DNA of 64,000 nt from Plectrocnemia conspersa (Eukaryota; Arthropoda; Insecta; Trichoptera; Polycentropodidae): contig VTFK01000344.1 of the NCBI GenBank assembly GCA_009617715.1, forward strand, positions 1 to 64,000, in the 5' to 3' direction. A program made the position numbers and the translations under genes. The notes below the pieces were generated by a model. The model had not been told where the DNA came from. It worked only from the letters and a program-made list of their open reading frames with translations, and ran no database searches. Below are positions 46,946 to 59,429 of the stretch, piece by piece; position 1 is the first letter of the stretch; every line of letters begins with the position of its first letter.

Positions 46946-49550
46946 TATTTAAATTTTTGATTTGTCAGTCTATCATTGCAGATCGGTTCAATGGTGTGCT
47001 GCGGTTCGCTAAGTTGTCCTTGGCCGGTCGCTCCATAAAAAAGACTCTACCTCACTTAAGGCATCCTCAGAAGTGTCTCGTTTTTCTTTTTAAATGACGA
47101 GATTAACGCTATCTACTGATTCATTGATATGAGTTATACATATTTCATATATATCTATGTTTCGAAACACCATATCAAGTTGTTTTATATTTACATCTAA
47201 AAAATAGCCATTTTTAAAATTAGTAGTCTTTAAAATTATAAAAAAGCATACATAATAGCAACTTGACCTGCCCTGCAGTGTCTTCTGACTCTTCTGACAT
47301 ATCCTGATTGTATCATTCGATGCCCTTCCTATTATTCTCTCAAAGATAACTAGGGAGCATTCGCCAGATTCTTTGTTTTCAATATTCGAGCTTATTATAT
47401 ACCTTTGAATGTTGAAAGTATACTTGCTTATTTTTATGTTTGTAGGCTTTCATTTATACTAAATCATTATCGAAAAATGCCGTTAAAAAATATTTTAGAC
47501 TCGTCACATTTACTTAATTTTAAAAATTATGTATATGCGAAAATCATATAAATTATAAAAAAGAATATTACACATATTTTGTGATTTTTCTCAAAAATGA
47601 TCCGTTCTATTTTTGTAGTAAAAGATTCTAGAGGCTGCAGTTATTGTTTTTTTTATATTGCTATTATATCTATGTATGTCATTTGCATAGGCATTTTTTA
47701 CTCTAGTACCTGCAATAAATTTATTTATATTAATTGATTAATTTGCAGCTTTAATCATTATTTTTTTTTAATTTATTTTTCCAAATCCACTTTAAGTTTT
47801 AGATAAAGCAAATCATTGTTCGGCGCATATGCATTTCCTGTAAAATGAGATGACAAAACTGAAGAGTATTGTGATCCTTTGGTTGTGGGGTTCTGCTGCG
47901 GATACCTTGTCTTCCTTGTCTTCCGTCTACGTACTCTTCGCTCTCACAATGGCGACCAGCAGGATAAAAGTGTTGTTTCATCCGCGACAATGTCTTCCCA
48001 TTTTTAATGCAGAATCACGAACCATTGAAAATACATAAAAAAGCAAGAACAAAGGATTGTGAATATCGTTGCAAAAAATAATCCGAAATGCACAATATTG
48101 AACGATGAATCAGTGCATTGTTTGAGGAGGATGCGCTTACTTTGTATTATTTATGAGATACGCTCTTAATACAGTTTTTATGATATTATAAATCAGATGG
48201 AAAAGTTTTTCCCTGTCGTGTCCTGTCGGAGGAAAGAAAGAAGGGCGCAAACACCCCATATCTTCTCACTACGTGCCACAACGTCGGGGGGTTATTGAGT
48301 GGAAGCATTCAATAGTTATTAAGGCAATAAATATTAAGAGCAAAATAATTTGCTGAGAGCCATTGCCTTTTACTTTTTCTATTAGGAAATTTATTAAATG
48401 GATTTATAATAATATTGTGATACAATAATTAAATCTATGGAGTGAAAATATGCCACGAGATAAAATATGGAATTTTATTGTTGAGCACATATAAAAGCAT
48501 GAATTTATTTTCATATAATATTTAAATTAAGAACTACTTGTATTTACAAGATCTAAATATTTTAAAATACTGCTTCTATAAATATTTTTACTAGAACATT
48601 TTATTAAAAAGTAAATCCTACAGGGAATATAATAGATCTTTGGTCTTTAATGTCGGTAAAACTTACTGTTTCTGTTTTTTATTTAAGGATTTGTACGAAT
48701 ATAACATCGCAATAGAAGTAAGTTTAATTTATTTAAATAGGCAATTTTACTAATGAATAAAATTTGCTTGCAAAATTATAAGTGCTTTACATTATAAAGA
48801 AATGATTTTCATGGTATAATATTCATATGTATTTTAATAATATTAGTCCATACATATTTATTTTCACGATTGAAAACATATTGCATAATAGCGTTACGTT
48901 TTCTGACTAGAATGGAATTATACAAACGGTGAGCATAATGCAAATGCACCGTTGAATCGAGTCTAGGCTTGAATAGTTGAATGCACTAATTTGAGTCCAT
49001 GTATGAATGGAAAATCCATTTCTGGAAAAATGGGTCAGTCGTCACGGTCGGAAAACGTATGAAAATGACGGAAAAACCGCGCCCATTCAAGATAGAAAAC
49101 CCTTTTGTGTTTTTAATGGTCGCCATTGCAATATGTAACGCTTGATATCGCTTTAAGAGAAAGACTTAACGACTTAGACTATTAGCGAAACTGTATCTAC
49201 CATAATGACAGTAGATAAATACATACAAAAGTGTACCACTATTTATATTTTTTTTTTTTCTTAAGTAATAATTTAAACTCACTACTAGTTAATAATTAAT
49301 TTTGATGTTGAAGATATATGTAAAAAACATACTTTTTAACTTTCCAATATATATTACTATTTTATAACTTTACAAAGGTTAATAATTTATTTCGAAACAT
49401 TTTTTAGTTGCAGATTGAGATTGCATTCATTTAGTTTAATGAATCATAATATTAGTTTGAATTAATAAATTATTTGTAAAAACAAATGTATAGCTTAATT
49501 ATCATTATGTATATTTATAATTTAATATAAGTAGCAAAATTACTATTGAT
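46946..49550. other. spacer with islets at 47830-48060, 48200-48310 and 48900-49150
   Basis: The first islet has a CTTGTCTTCCTTGTCTTCCG duplication (about 47907-47926). The third has AACGGTG and CACCGTT about 25 bases apart, able to form a stem (48925-48955). No gene is supported. Confidence 0.35.
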
Positions 49551-49731
49551 TAGCTTTGTTTAACGTTTTTAACCCTCATCAATATGCAAGGCAGCACGTG
49601 CCGTTGATTACTCTCCGGTCTGTTGGTAAATTTTGGATCTTTATTATTATGATAAAATTTTATAGTATAATAAAATAAAATATTAAATAAATATTTTATT
49701 TTCTATTCATATGTTTTTATTATTTTTTCAG

Positions 49732-49812
49732 TATATGGGATCGTTCCCTGTCAACGGAACTGATCAAGCGTCTAGAGCAGAATTGGTTACGACACAATTA
49801 CAGCAAATGAAG
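49732..49812 (+). CDS. candidate 81-bp internal exon, PTB/PID-domain-like peptide
   Basis: A 27-codon open stretch bounded by a strong acceptor (T-rich tract ending TATTATTTTTTCAG) and a donor AAG|GTTCGT. Its length is a multiple of three, so it can be a phase-0 internal exon. The peptide reads YMGSFPVNGTDQASRAELVT, then TQLQQMK. The Y-x-G-S/C-x-x-V start followed within about ten residues by an amphipathic helix (AELVTTQLQQM) is the beginning of a phosphotyrosine-binding (PTB/PID) domain, as in adaptors of the Shc/Numb/Dab kind. The family link is inference from this pattern; I cannot name the gene. Codons are far less A+T-biased than the flanks. No partner exon was recognised within the window, implying long introns on both sides. 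Confidence 0.6.
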
Positions 49813-49819
49813 GTTCGTT

Positions 49820-51400
49820 ATTATTTATTTTTACTAGAGAATATTCTTATAAAAAAGTAATTTCTAAGAATATTCTATCTAAGCTTATTTTCTATATATT
49901 TAATGTAATAAGTAGCTAAAGTTTTAATACTCTTTTATAATCTAAAATCATCTAGGGTGAATTTTGGACTATTTTACAATATTTAGTTAATATCACATTT
50001 TAAAATATTTATTTTAAAATATTTTTCCACATTACATTAGATAAATATGAAATATTTTTTCTTATAATATTGAATTGATATGTAGAAAATTAACAAAATA
50101 CATTTTTTTCGTTGTATTGAAAAATTCTTATTAAATGATTTATTCTCAAGTTTTATTTAATCATTTGAATATGTATGAATTTTTAACGTTTCTGTAAGCT
50201 TACATTGAGCTTATATCTGTAAAATATTTGATGCTTTGGATGAAAATATAAAATCTAGTGATGTTTTAACTTATATACTAGATATTTTCACTTAAAGAAT
50301 AAAAAAAGGAAGTTAAAATCAATACGAGCAAGGTCTTAAAAATATGTGCTCGATAAAATATCATAATTACTTTAGGTTTGCACTTCTTTGTCAAATTGGC
50401 TTATACAAAAATTGACTCAAAATTTTCTTTAATGAATTTCTATTTCTAGAAGTGGAAATTCTAATTTAAATTCTATTTTTCTAATTACAAAGTTATGATT
50501 TATTAATGTGAGTATTTTAAAACCACAATGAATTTAAATGTAGCCATATAGTTAGTGTAAATTAAATAAAGAAAAACGTATCTACCTTGCGTCATATAGT
50601 TTTCAAATCGTATTCAAAATCAATTTAAGCTTTTAGGATTTAAGGACCTAGTCAGTTTTTAAAGTGAAAACCGGCTTTTATTGGCCTTTAAAGGGTCTTC
50701 TCAGTCGCTTCGGTGTAGCTCTGTCTAGTATGAATTCGGCTGAACTTTCGTTATTCTATGGACCATTTTATGAAAGTAATCCGGGACTATGGTATATATT
50801 TGAAAGAAATTTTTGGGCACCGACCCTTTTCTTTTTTAAAGTAAGGTCCACATGTTTTATGTGACTTTAGTGTTAATAGGCCGTTAATGTACACTATCTA
50901 AATTTGCACATTTGTTTGTTTATGCTGACGAAAAAAAATCGTCTTATAAAATATCAAATTATGACCTAATAATAATATGTAAAAAAGTTTTTTTGGCATA
51001 ATAATAATATGTGCTTATACACTCAGATAATTTTATTCTTTAATAATTTTTATTTGTATTTTTAATATTTTTTATAAAGTACTTCAAAAATATGTAATTG
51101 TTTACTAGGGGCTTATAAAATTTCTTAACGCGTAGTAAAACGTAACGGTAGAGTAGAAATAGATACATTTTTTGATGTCGTCATCTTCTTGATTGCGTAA
51201 TATGGGGACGCTGTGTTTGGTGCTTGTTTGCTGGTTATTTAGTACGGAGTGTCTAGTGTACTTGATTGAAAATGTAAATAAATATAAATGGACGTCGCCC
51301 GGATACGCATATTAGTTTGTTTGTCACACTGACGAAAAACTTTTTGTTTGTAATTATAAAAAAACATAAATCTATGTTTTTACGTTCAAAACAAAATGCC
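49820..51400. other. A+T-rich intron-like DNA with islet 50630-50870
   Basis: Presumed intron 3' of the candidate exon. The islet contains a 66-codon plus frame without recognised domain or splice-site pair. The remainder is A+T-rich with no structure noted. Confidence 0.35.
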
Positions 51401-51415
51401 CCATAAAATTAAAAT

Positions 51416-51490
51416 ACAGGCGGCCCTCAAATTTCGCACATAATTGGTTCTTGAAAATGTATGCGAATGTTGAATGTTCGAAAGTAAAGG
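51416..51490 (+). repeat. pogo/Tigger-like terminal repeat, solo
   Basis: TA followed by CAGGCGGCCCTCAAATTTCG and then several short TTCG/CGAA motifs (GCGAATGTTGAATGTTCGAA) resembles a Tigger-type terminus (CAGGCGxxCCTC-). No opposite end was found. It differs from the termini of the 34.7-kb element. Confidence 0.4.
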
Positions 51491-51499
51491 GATGTAAAA

Positions 51500-53110
51500 A
51501 CACCATCAACAATTTTATTTTAAAATATTTTTCCATAATATAATATATTCAAAATATTTATTTGTCAATATACATAATTATGTTAAAGGCGTGTTGAAGT
51601 ACTTTTAGGCGTTTTCTTAGAAGATTGATTGATTTTCATATTATTCTTATTCTCCGAGTGCTTGAACGTGGGTCCGAAATAATTATGTTTTTATTATCTT
51701 TCAAATGTTGCATGGATTAAAAATAAAAAAAATATCATTCAGTCTAAGAACTTTAGTTGCATCTCTAACGTGGATACTATATATATTTGTTAAAAATATT
51801 AGGTTTTGCCCATATCTGAAGCTTATCATCTAAAGTGGCTCTCAATTTTTTTTTATAAAGCGATCACATTTTCTTTTACTTTCACGCCTGGTTTCTTAAC
51901 ACACATTTTCACTTTTCCGTCGGCTTAGAAACATGATCAGGTTCCAAGGGCTGTTTGGGATTGTTTGAGAAAAACTCCACCCAAGCAATCTAATCTCATC
52001 CGTTTCACTTGGTGAACACATTTATCCTTTTATTAAATTCCCAATGGGACCGTTTTGCGGCCGCGAACGGGGACTCTCCGGGTTAATATATGCACCCTAT
52101 GGGCGACGGGCCATACCCTGGGTGGATGCAGCGCAGGGTTTGGGGTGCTTAGGAAGGAGAGTTTTGTATCGAAAAGTCTTGCGGACTAACAATAAAAATA
52201 TACGACGCAAAAGACGTTCGAATCCGAATTCGCACTAGGGTATGACTGCTTGGAACCCTTATAATAAATATTATAGACATTTTCTTATATTACATTTTCC
52301 TTTAAGACTCTTTAAAGTAATAATAATTCGTTTTGTAATAAATAAATATTACTTAATGAATTTATATTCAATACATACTGTCATGCTAGATATTTTTATT
52401 TTCATAAATAATTGATAGACTTTTCTCATATTTCCTATGGAATATTGTACTACAATCTTGAGCTTGTTATAAATATTATTGTTTTAATTAAATTCTTTAT
52501 TATGAATAAATTATAATAGAAATATTTTTTAAGTGCTACGATATTTAAATAATTTATTTAGAATAATATTTGTTTGTTAAATCGAGACATTTAACACTCG
52601 CATGAACTCTCTCGTGTCGATAATCAATCTTCCCCGAACCCTTCGCTTTGGATATCCATTTCATGTTGGGGGTGTTTCCGGTCGATGCATCCGAATGATC
52701 GGTACCGAATCCACCCCCTATATCCTAAACGACAGGTTGCGGTGGGCGAAAGTTTCTCAACAGCACTGCATGCCAATCTGATCGGAGTTATGCAGTGATA
52801 CCCGTTCCTTGTATCGGTATATTAAAATTCATTCGGCCGTGGCCCTTTTGCGGGGTTTTAGGAATGCAGGGTCAAAAGACTCCATTGCTAGCTCTTTTCA
52901 ACCATATTGTTCTGTCTTAAATCTCTGCGTCCACTCTTGTATGATTTTGAGCGTGAAACGTATACCGAGTGCAGGCGTGTTCTTGAATAGGGCTCGGATC
53001 GCATAAAATCTTAGATTCAAGTATGCGGAAGCCGTAGCGAGGTATGCACATTCAAATATCACGATACTTATGTTCGATGGCGGCGAAGGGGATTTGTGAA
53101 GGTTATTTGC
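51500..53110. other. spacer with two prominent GC-rich islets
   Basis: Islets at 51880-52250 and 52590-53110 (CGGCCGCGAACGGGGAC near 52060; repeated GGTTGCGGTGGGCG-type blocks near 52735) are among the most GC-rich stretches here. Their frames are broken and no domain is seen. Strong candidates for conserved non-coding DNA. Confidence 0.4.
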
Positions 53111-53778
53111 AAGGGGACTATTTTTTTAGTCCGGATGTTAGTATATTTATAAAGCAGCAAGCCTTAAATTTTCAACAGTTAATATGATTGAATCAACAAC
53201 GAATACATTAATATATAATAAGTCTGTAGCGTCTAATGATTAATGAGAAATATGAAAAAAAATATCATTAAAAATAATTATAGGTAATGTAAACACTATC
53301 TTATAGTGTTAATGTACCTTGAGAATATTTTTAATAAATACTATTCAAAATATGAAGATATGTTTTTTTTTAATTAAATATCCTTAGTTAAATCTCGGCT
53401 ATAGATAAGTTCATGGAATGGAGAGTTGTATATTTTTATTTGTGAACTATGTTCTAGTTTTACAGTAGTGCATTTATCAGATATAATAATTATATATTTT
53501 CAAACTTCGCTAAACAAAGTTTTGTCTATTGTAGCAAAATTGTTAAGCGACAAAAACCTATGATTTTAAAAAATCCGTTTATTTTCGTAGTAGCAACTGG
53601 TTTCTAACTCTTATGATCCGGTAGGTTGTATGAGCATTATACTCATTTTTAGTAGTGTTTTTTCTTAAAAAACTTCCTTAAGACAACTTTAGTATTGACA
53701 TACTTTATGACCAAAAGTCAAATCCCTTGTAATATATCTGTATGCTATATTAACCATGTCTATTTTTGAAATAAACCA

Positions 53779-53872
53779 GTACACAAGAATATGACTGGGT
53801 TTAGTAAAATAATGACTTTGGAACTGCATGATGTTTCAAAGTCATTATTTTACTATTCATATTCTTGTGTAT
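53779..53872. repeat. 90-bp hairpin flanked by TA (mini-MITE or miRNA-precursor-like)
   Basis: ACACAAGAATATGA (53781-53794) pairs perfectly with 53857-53870, and AGTAAAATAATGACTTTG (53803-53820) pairs perfectly with 53837-53854. An 8/2-base internal bulge separates the two stems, and the loop is 16 bases, in which AAC and GTT can also pair. TA lies at both outer ends. Length and shape fit both a tiny TA-flanked palindromic MITE and a pre-miRNA-like precursor. Confidence 0.75.
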
Positions 53873-53879
53873 AACGAAA

Positions 53880-56800
53880 ACATAGTTTAAATAAATTTTA
53901 AATATATTGTCATCTGAGAGCATTGCGATTCAGTTTTTTTATTTTTTTAATATCTTTAAACTTTAATAATTACAAAAAGATAGTAATTATAATTGTTAAA
54001 AATAAATTCAATATTATTATTTATGTATTTTCTTACCAGGAGGTATTAACTATTTTTTATAGTAATATTTGGAAAGTATTCTTTGTCTACATACATAATA
54101 TGTATATAAACAATGAGTCAAATTATCTTTGACATATTAGGTAAACGTTTGCAGTATGTAAATACCGTCAGTAATGCTTCTTTTCTAGTTAAAACCCAGA
54201 GTAGATAGGGCATTTTTAATACTTTGTAATATATTGCATTATATCAGAGTAAAAATTGAATTACTTATGATGTTATATATGTATTTAATAAATATACATT
54301 TAAAGAGTAAAGAAACTAAATAATTAAGATGTGTTGAGAATAAAAATTATGCAAAAAAATAAAATATTTGAACAATTCCGACATTTCATCCACGCCGACT
54401 TAAGAGTGACTTTACTTCGCACGCACATTAACCGCAGCCCTTACATATGTTTGCATCCCTTGCAAAAAGTGCAGAAGCTCTCGTCATACCCTTGTATTTT
54501 ACTATTCTTTATGAATATGCATTATAAAAATATAACCCCTTTTCTTTTGGCCGCAAAGCAAATATTTATACGCGAATGAAAAACGTTTGATGCATATTTT
54601 TTAATATAAACATCAAGATTAAAAATTGCATCATATTTATCTAGTGTATTCAATCTTTTGTAAAGAGACTCTCAGACATATTATACCCTTACGTAGTGGG
54701 CGGAGATTTTTTTTATTCCCGGAGGGCTCTCCGCGTTTTTTAAACGTCGATACTAAACAGTCATTAGCCTTGGCTGTTTATTTTTTGTAGAGAGTAGCTC
54801 CAATTGCTTTCACAATTACAGATCGATGGAGTAGAATTCTCGAAAAGCAAACACAGTGCCAAGGACGAGCTTTTGTCGTAAGTCCCTGAGCAAATATTCT
54901 TTAAACACACCCTACAGACTTGGTCCGATCCGCTCGGAACAATTTAGTGATTGGCGAAGCTTTTAATATTTTTTTTTTTTTAATATTATGATTTAGTGCA
55001 TGAAAAATGCGATTTTTTACAAGCTTTGTCCTAATATAATATTCACCATTTATATTATATAAAGGATGTAGCGTATTATAACAAAAAAATATATAAAATA
55101 GGCGCAGGCGAGTTATCATAACTTGTAAGACCCTAAGGCGAAACGAGTCGCAACGTGAAAACATTGTCACGGAAGCACTTTTTTCAACGTTTTAACCGAA
55201 AAGTTTTGAGTAAAAACGAGGGAAAAACTTCTGAAGCGTCTTTTAAGTGTTTTCCAAATCGGACCCAGAGCGTTTCGGGAAGTTGCCACTTCAAAAATAC
55301 GTAATAAGATAAGCGCAAACTTTTTTTGTTCATCCCAACCGTATTATTATACTCAAAATGGATTATTCGAGAGTTAATTAGGCGAATAAAATTAGTTAAA
55401 TAAATGGATAAATAGCTATCTATCTTCAAGATTCAAGTAGCTTCTTCTTTATTATTTAGATTATTATAAAAAATTAGTTTACAGCCATTATAAATTATAT
55501 GTTGGAATATACAATAAAGTAAAAATTAATTAAGATAGATCACGTTGAAATTTTATTAAATAATAAATTAAAATAGTAAAATCGTTAATTTTGATGAAAG
55601 TGATCAAGTGTGATATGATTCACAGTATCATAACTAGAGAAAGTTTAGAGTGATATTCTTATCAGACATGTGCCAGCAATTTATTAATCGAATAATTAAA
55701 AAAACTTATTAGCAAGATTTATATATTTATTCTCAATAAAGAGATGATTTATTCATTACATAAAAATTCAATTTGCAAAATAATTTGAAATTTGAAATAT
55801 TCATAAAATAATAATTGTTGTATTTTATGTTAACAGATGGTTTAAAATATATTTATTATTACGCTTAATATTTAAAATTATGTAACGTAATCATATTAAA
55901 CTAGTGTTTTATAAAACAGAATGTTGATTAATATACCAAAAAGAATAAGCCTACCAGTAAATTAGTTAACTCTGTAATGGTTAAAAATACAGAAAGGGCA
56001 ATAACGTACATTTTTATCTTCTGTTACTATACAAAAAATAATATCATAGTTCATTTATTTTGTTCTGACAGATTAGCAAATAAAATAGTTCAGTTATTTT
56101 TACATTTTGAAATGTTAATTTCAGTGACGATGGGGTTGTATTAATTTGTTCATACTGCGGCATTCTATACTTATGACCATAACGCAGTAAGTTTCATGTC
56201 GTTTCTTTTACAATGCAATTGTTTAATACAGATAATTGTCTAAAATGTTTGCAATATATGGCAATGGTAATAAAAAAGTGCACCAATAAATAATGTTTAC
56301 ACAAAAGTGCAATAGTCAATTATCACTCATGACTATTGATGACCATTGCAAATTGATCACTAATAAAAAGAAATCATAATTTTTTTTTTGATATTTTCTT
56401 TCTGGTCACAAGTGAGACCTATGTATTTGAATTTATATCCTTATCCTTAATCAACTTTTCTGATTGTTTATTTTTTATTATAATATCAAGATGCTTTATA
56501 TTATCTTTACTTTACTTTTTAGTGGTTTATTTGATAACTCATTGACATAAATATATATAAATATTAAAGTTCAATATTTTTTATCATTTGACTTAACACA
56601 TTTTCATTCCTCCTAGAAGCAATGAGATATGATTGCTAGCAATATTTTGTAGGCTATAAATTGTTTAAGCGAATAATTGACGCGGCGTTAATGTGCTAGC
56701 GATTAAATACTGGCAGTGAATTGAGGGCAAAATTTTTCTAGACTAAACTTAAGTATTTCCGCAATAGCTTGAGCTCTTCGCCGCAGGTACTGAACCCAGG

Positions 56801-57120
56801 TTTAAATATTTCATAAAATTACATCATTATAATAATTAATTATTATAGATGTACTATATATATTTAAATCATAATATATTAGCATTTGGTTAGTCCGAGT
56901 ATGTATTCTAAATGGTCTCTAAATTCATATTATATATTTTAAAAGAATAGGTATGTAAGTTGGTATTTAATATAAGCATAGTAATGCTTATATCGTAGTG
57001 TATACAACCTCAAACATTAATGACAACGGCATTATTATCAATGAGGCAAACCAACTACTTATTACGCAGTTGTAACCCATTGTGGACATATAGATGATAT
57101 ATCTTTCGCGTTTGTTAAAA
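53880..57120. other. A+T-rich spacer with islet 54660-55280
   Basis: The islet has a palindromic-looking block (GGGCGGAG...CGGAGGGCTCTCCGCG, 54700-54740). No gene is supported. AT-type simple sequence is frequent elsewhere. TGAACCCAGGT near 56785 resembles an inverted B box but has no A-box partner. Confidence 0.35.
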
Positions 57121-57129
57121 TGACATTTT

Positions 57130-57660
57130 ATTTTAGGATCAAAAAATGTTTATGCACACGCACACAACGGTGGCGGTGCGTCTCATGGGTACCGTTTGCT
57201 TTGTGATCTGGTTCAAAGGGTTGGAAAGGTACGCAATACGACGTCGTTATGAAGTTTTCAATCAGCGTCGCGAGCCCTGGGGTCCCTTATGGCGGGCCCT
57301 GCCAGAACTGTAGGGTGCGTCGCGACACAATGGGCTGCCCTAGGGCCACAGCCCTAATGGGTCTCTAGAAAATCCCCTGTTTAGCAGTAAACACAGCCTT
57401 TTCATGCCCTCCCCACGAGCCGAGCGAGAGGAGATGCATCCGCTCCAAGGGCTTCGACATACGCGACTTCGATAAGCATGTAGCTCCAGTCGATAGGTGA
57501 TAATATATGAGCCATAAGCGAACCGCCCTTATAGGCCATTATCCTTTTTAGGGGTTAAAGTGAACACACGAGCGTAACCGTCGTCCATTCGATATTAACG
57601 ACTGTTATCCACAATACATTAAGAACCCTTTTTATCTTTCTTTGAGCGTAGAAACGTGCC
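57130..57660. other. GC-rich non-coding islet
   Basis: One of the most GC-rich blocks (for example GGGTCCCTTATGGCGGGCCC at 57281-57300, and GGGCTGCCCTAGGGCC soon after) with all frames interrupted. The abundance of short G/C inverted repeats suggests structure or regulatory function rather than coding. Confidence 0.4.
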
Positions 57661-58139
57661 AAGAAGAATATACAAATATATTTTAAACGTGTGGAAAGGT
57701 TTTAGTAAACACTCAAATAAATTTAATTTTTATACAATTATATAATTTAACCATTAAATTAATTACTTTTTAAACTAGTTTTCATAATATTTGTATGTAT
57801 ATATGATACTTTTTAAAAGCTCGTCATAAATTATTATAAATATTATTCTAAAAAATATTTTCTTTTTTACAGTCCTCACAAACCAAATATATGCATGGCC
57901 ACTCACAATAAAACGGTCCTATAGATCAAGGGACTTGTTTTATGACTATGTGCATTTTATCTTGTGGATATGTGATTGCCTACGTTTATTCGTTCGATCT
58001 CTGATATCAAATACTTACATTCAAGAATCAGTTTATTCCACTTGTATCATTATATCCAATCTAATTTTAGAACTCCATGATTTATATGAATTACTTCCTG
58101 GCATTACAACGATTTATGCGATGTAATCGTTCTCTGAGA

Positions 58140-58460
58140 AAGTTCTACGGGGGCCAAGTAATATACTAAATTAATAGTTGTTAGTTGATAATTTGCATCT
58201 GAGCACTTCATCACGGAGAGTAGTTAAGTTTAGCGGTGGTAACCGGCGTCGAAGAAAGCGTCGTGTTTCAATGGGACTTATGGAGTTTAATAATAAAATG
58301 TTTTCGAGGGCCCACAGTCACAAGTTGTTAACGACTATGTAGCATAAAACAGTCGGCAATAGAAACGGAGGAAAACTCGAAGCCCACAAAACGGGCGTTG
58401 GAAACTTTATAACAAGCAGCGATTGAACTTTTCCATTACGCTCGGAATCGGAGGCATATG
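58140..58460. other. GC-richer non-coding islet
   Basis: Contains GGTGGTAACCGGCGTCG (58235-58251) and CGGAGGAAAACTCG (58366-58379). Examined as a possible small RNA gene: no 5S, tRNA or snRNA landmark was found. Frames are broken. Confidence 0.3.
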
Positions 58461-58678
58461 TTGATAGTCTTTTTTATTCCTATTATTCAATCGGTATATA
58501 TTGTTTCCAATGTTTGAATTGAAAAAGAAATTGATTATATAATAATTACTTTATTAAAAATATGATATAATTAATGTTAGGTCACGAGAAAGTAATACAA
58601 AAAATATTAGTTAGTCGTATTAATTTTATTAATTCAGAACCGAAAAACATTTAATTATATGTTGTAAATCATCCGTTA

Positions 58679-58711
58679 AAACATGACAGGCGCTAGCCCA
58701 AAATGTTACAA
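58679..58711 (+). repeat. interspersed repeat B, copy 2
   Basis: CATGACAGGCGCTAGCCCAA and the following TGTTACA match 5099-5129. It lies about 150 bp before repeat A copy 3; whether A and B are parts of one element is open, since copy 1 of B has no A nearby. Confidence 0.5.
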
Positions 58712-58864
58712 TGAAATAAACCGAAATTCAGAATCTATAAATTAGTGACATATATTTGACTTACTATAAACTATTATTACATGTATTCTGGTTTCTCTAT
58801 GTTGTTTTTATTTTTTTAGCAATAAGAACTTTTATTTTGGATTATTGTAAAAACATGATTTAAG

Positions 58865-59035
58865 TTCGCCGACAGGCAAATTTTATGGCACATACGTTTT
58901 TGCAATCAGCTGATTCTCACGCAAAGCTAATTCTTTTTATCTAATTATTAATCTAGTTTTTAGATTACCAAAACATATTAGAGGCCGATTATAGTGTTTA
59001 GAAATGTGTGAACAATGTTTTGCTATTCAAACACA
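58865..59035 (-). repeat. interspersed repeat A, copy 3 (diverged)
   Basis: TTCGCCGACAGGCAAATTTT is retained, then the TTTTGCAA, CTGATTCTCACGC and TTTTTATCTAATTATTAATC landmarks in the same order as copies 1 and 2. It is missing about 20 bp around the AACTCTGTG block and is the most diverged of the copies. Confidence 0.6.
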
Positions 59036-59285
59036 TCTCTTTTTAAATATTTTAAGAAAGCCTGCATATTTTTAAACATCTGGCACTGATCAACCCTTTA
59101 CAATGCAGTTATATAAAAAAATGCAGCGGTTGTAAAACGTTTAAAATTATTCTTACAAATTTATTTTATAGCAAAAAAAAGCTCTGAAAATTGTGGAGAA
59201 ATCAGCAAATTTATAATGGAATGAGATTTCTTGATTTAGTATTTTTCTTATTAAAATTTCAAGAATCAATGTCACTGGATGAATC

Positions 59286-59420
59286 AATTTTATTTTAATT
59301 ATCCATTACGATATTTAACCGTGAGATTAGTAAGAGCTAAAAAATTTTGGTTTGAGATTATCTAGTGGAATTAGGATTATATAATTATCACCAATTCCGA
59401 TCTTCTAAGCACCAGGCGCG
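59286..59420 (-). repeat. SINE-like repeat C, body without head
   Basis: Aligns with 63775-63905: TTTTAATTA, CATTACGATATT, CCGTGAGATTA and CCAATTCCGATCTTCTAAGC match in order their counterparts there. The tRNA-like head is not visible in this copy. Confidence 0.5.
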
Positions 59421-59429
59421 TACGATGAG

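Noticed and set aside
58140..58300. 5S rRNA or other small RNA gene
   Set aside because: No internal control region or conserved 5S landmark is present.
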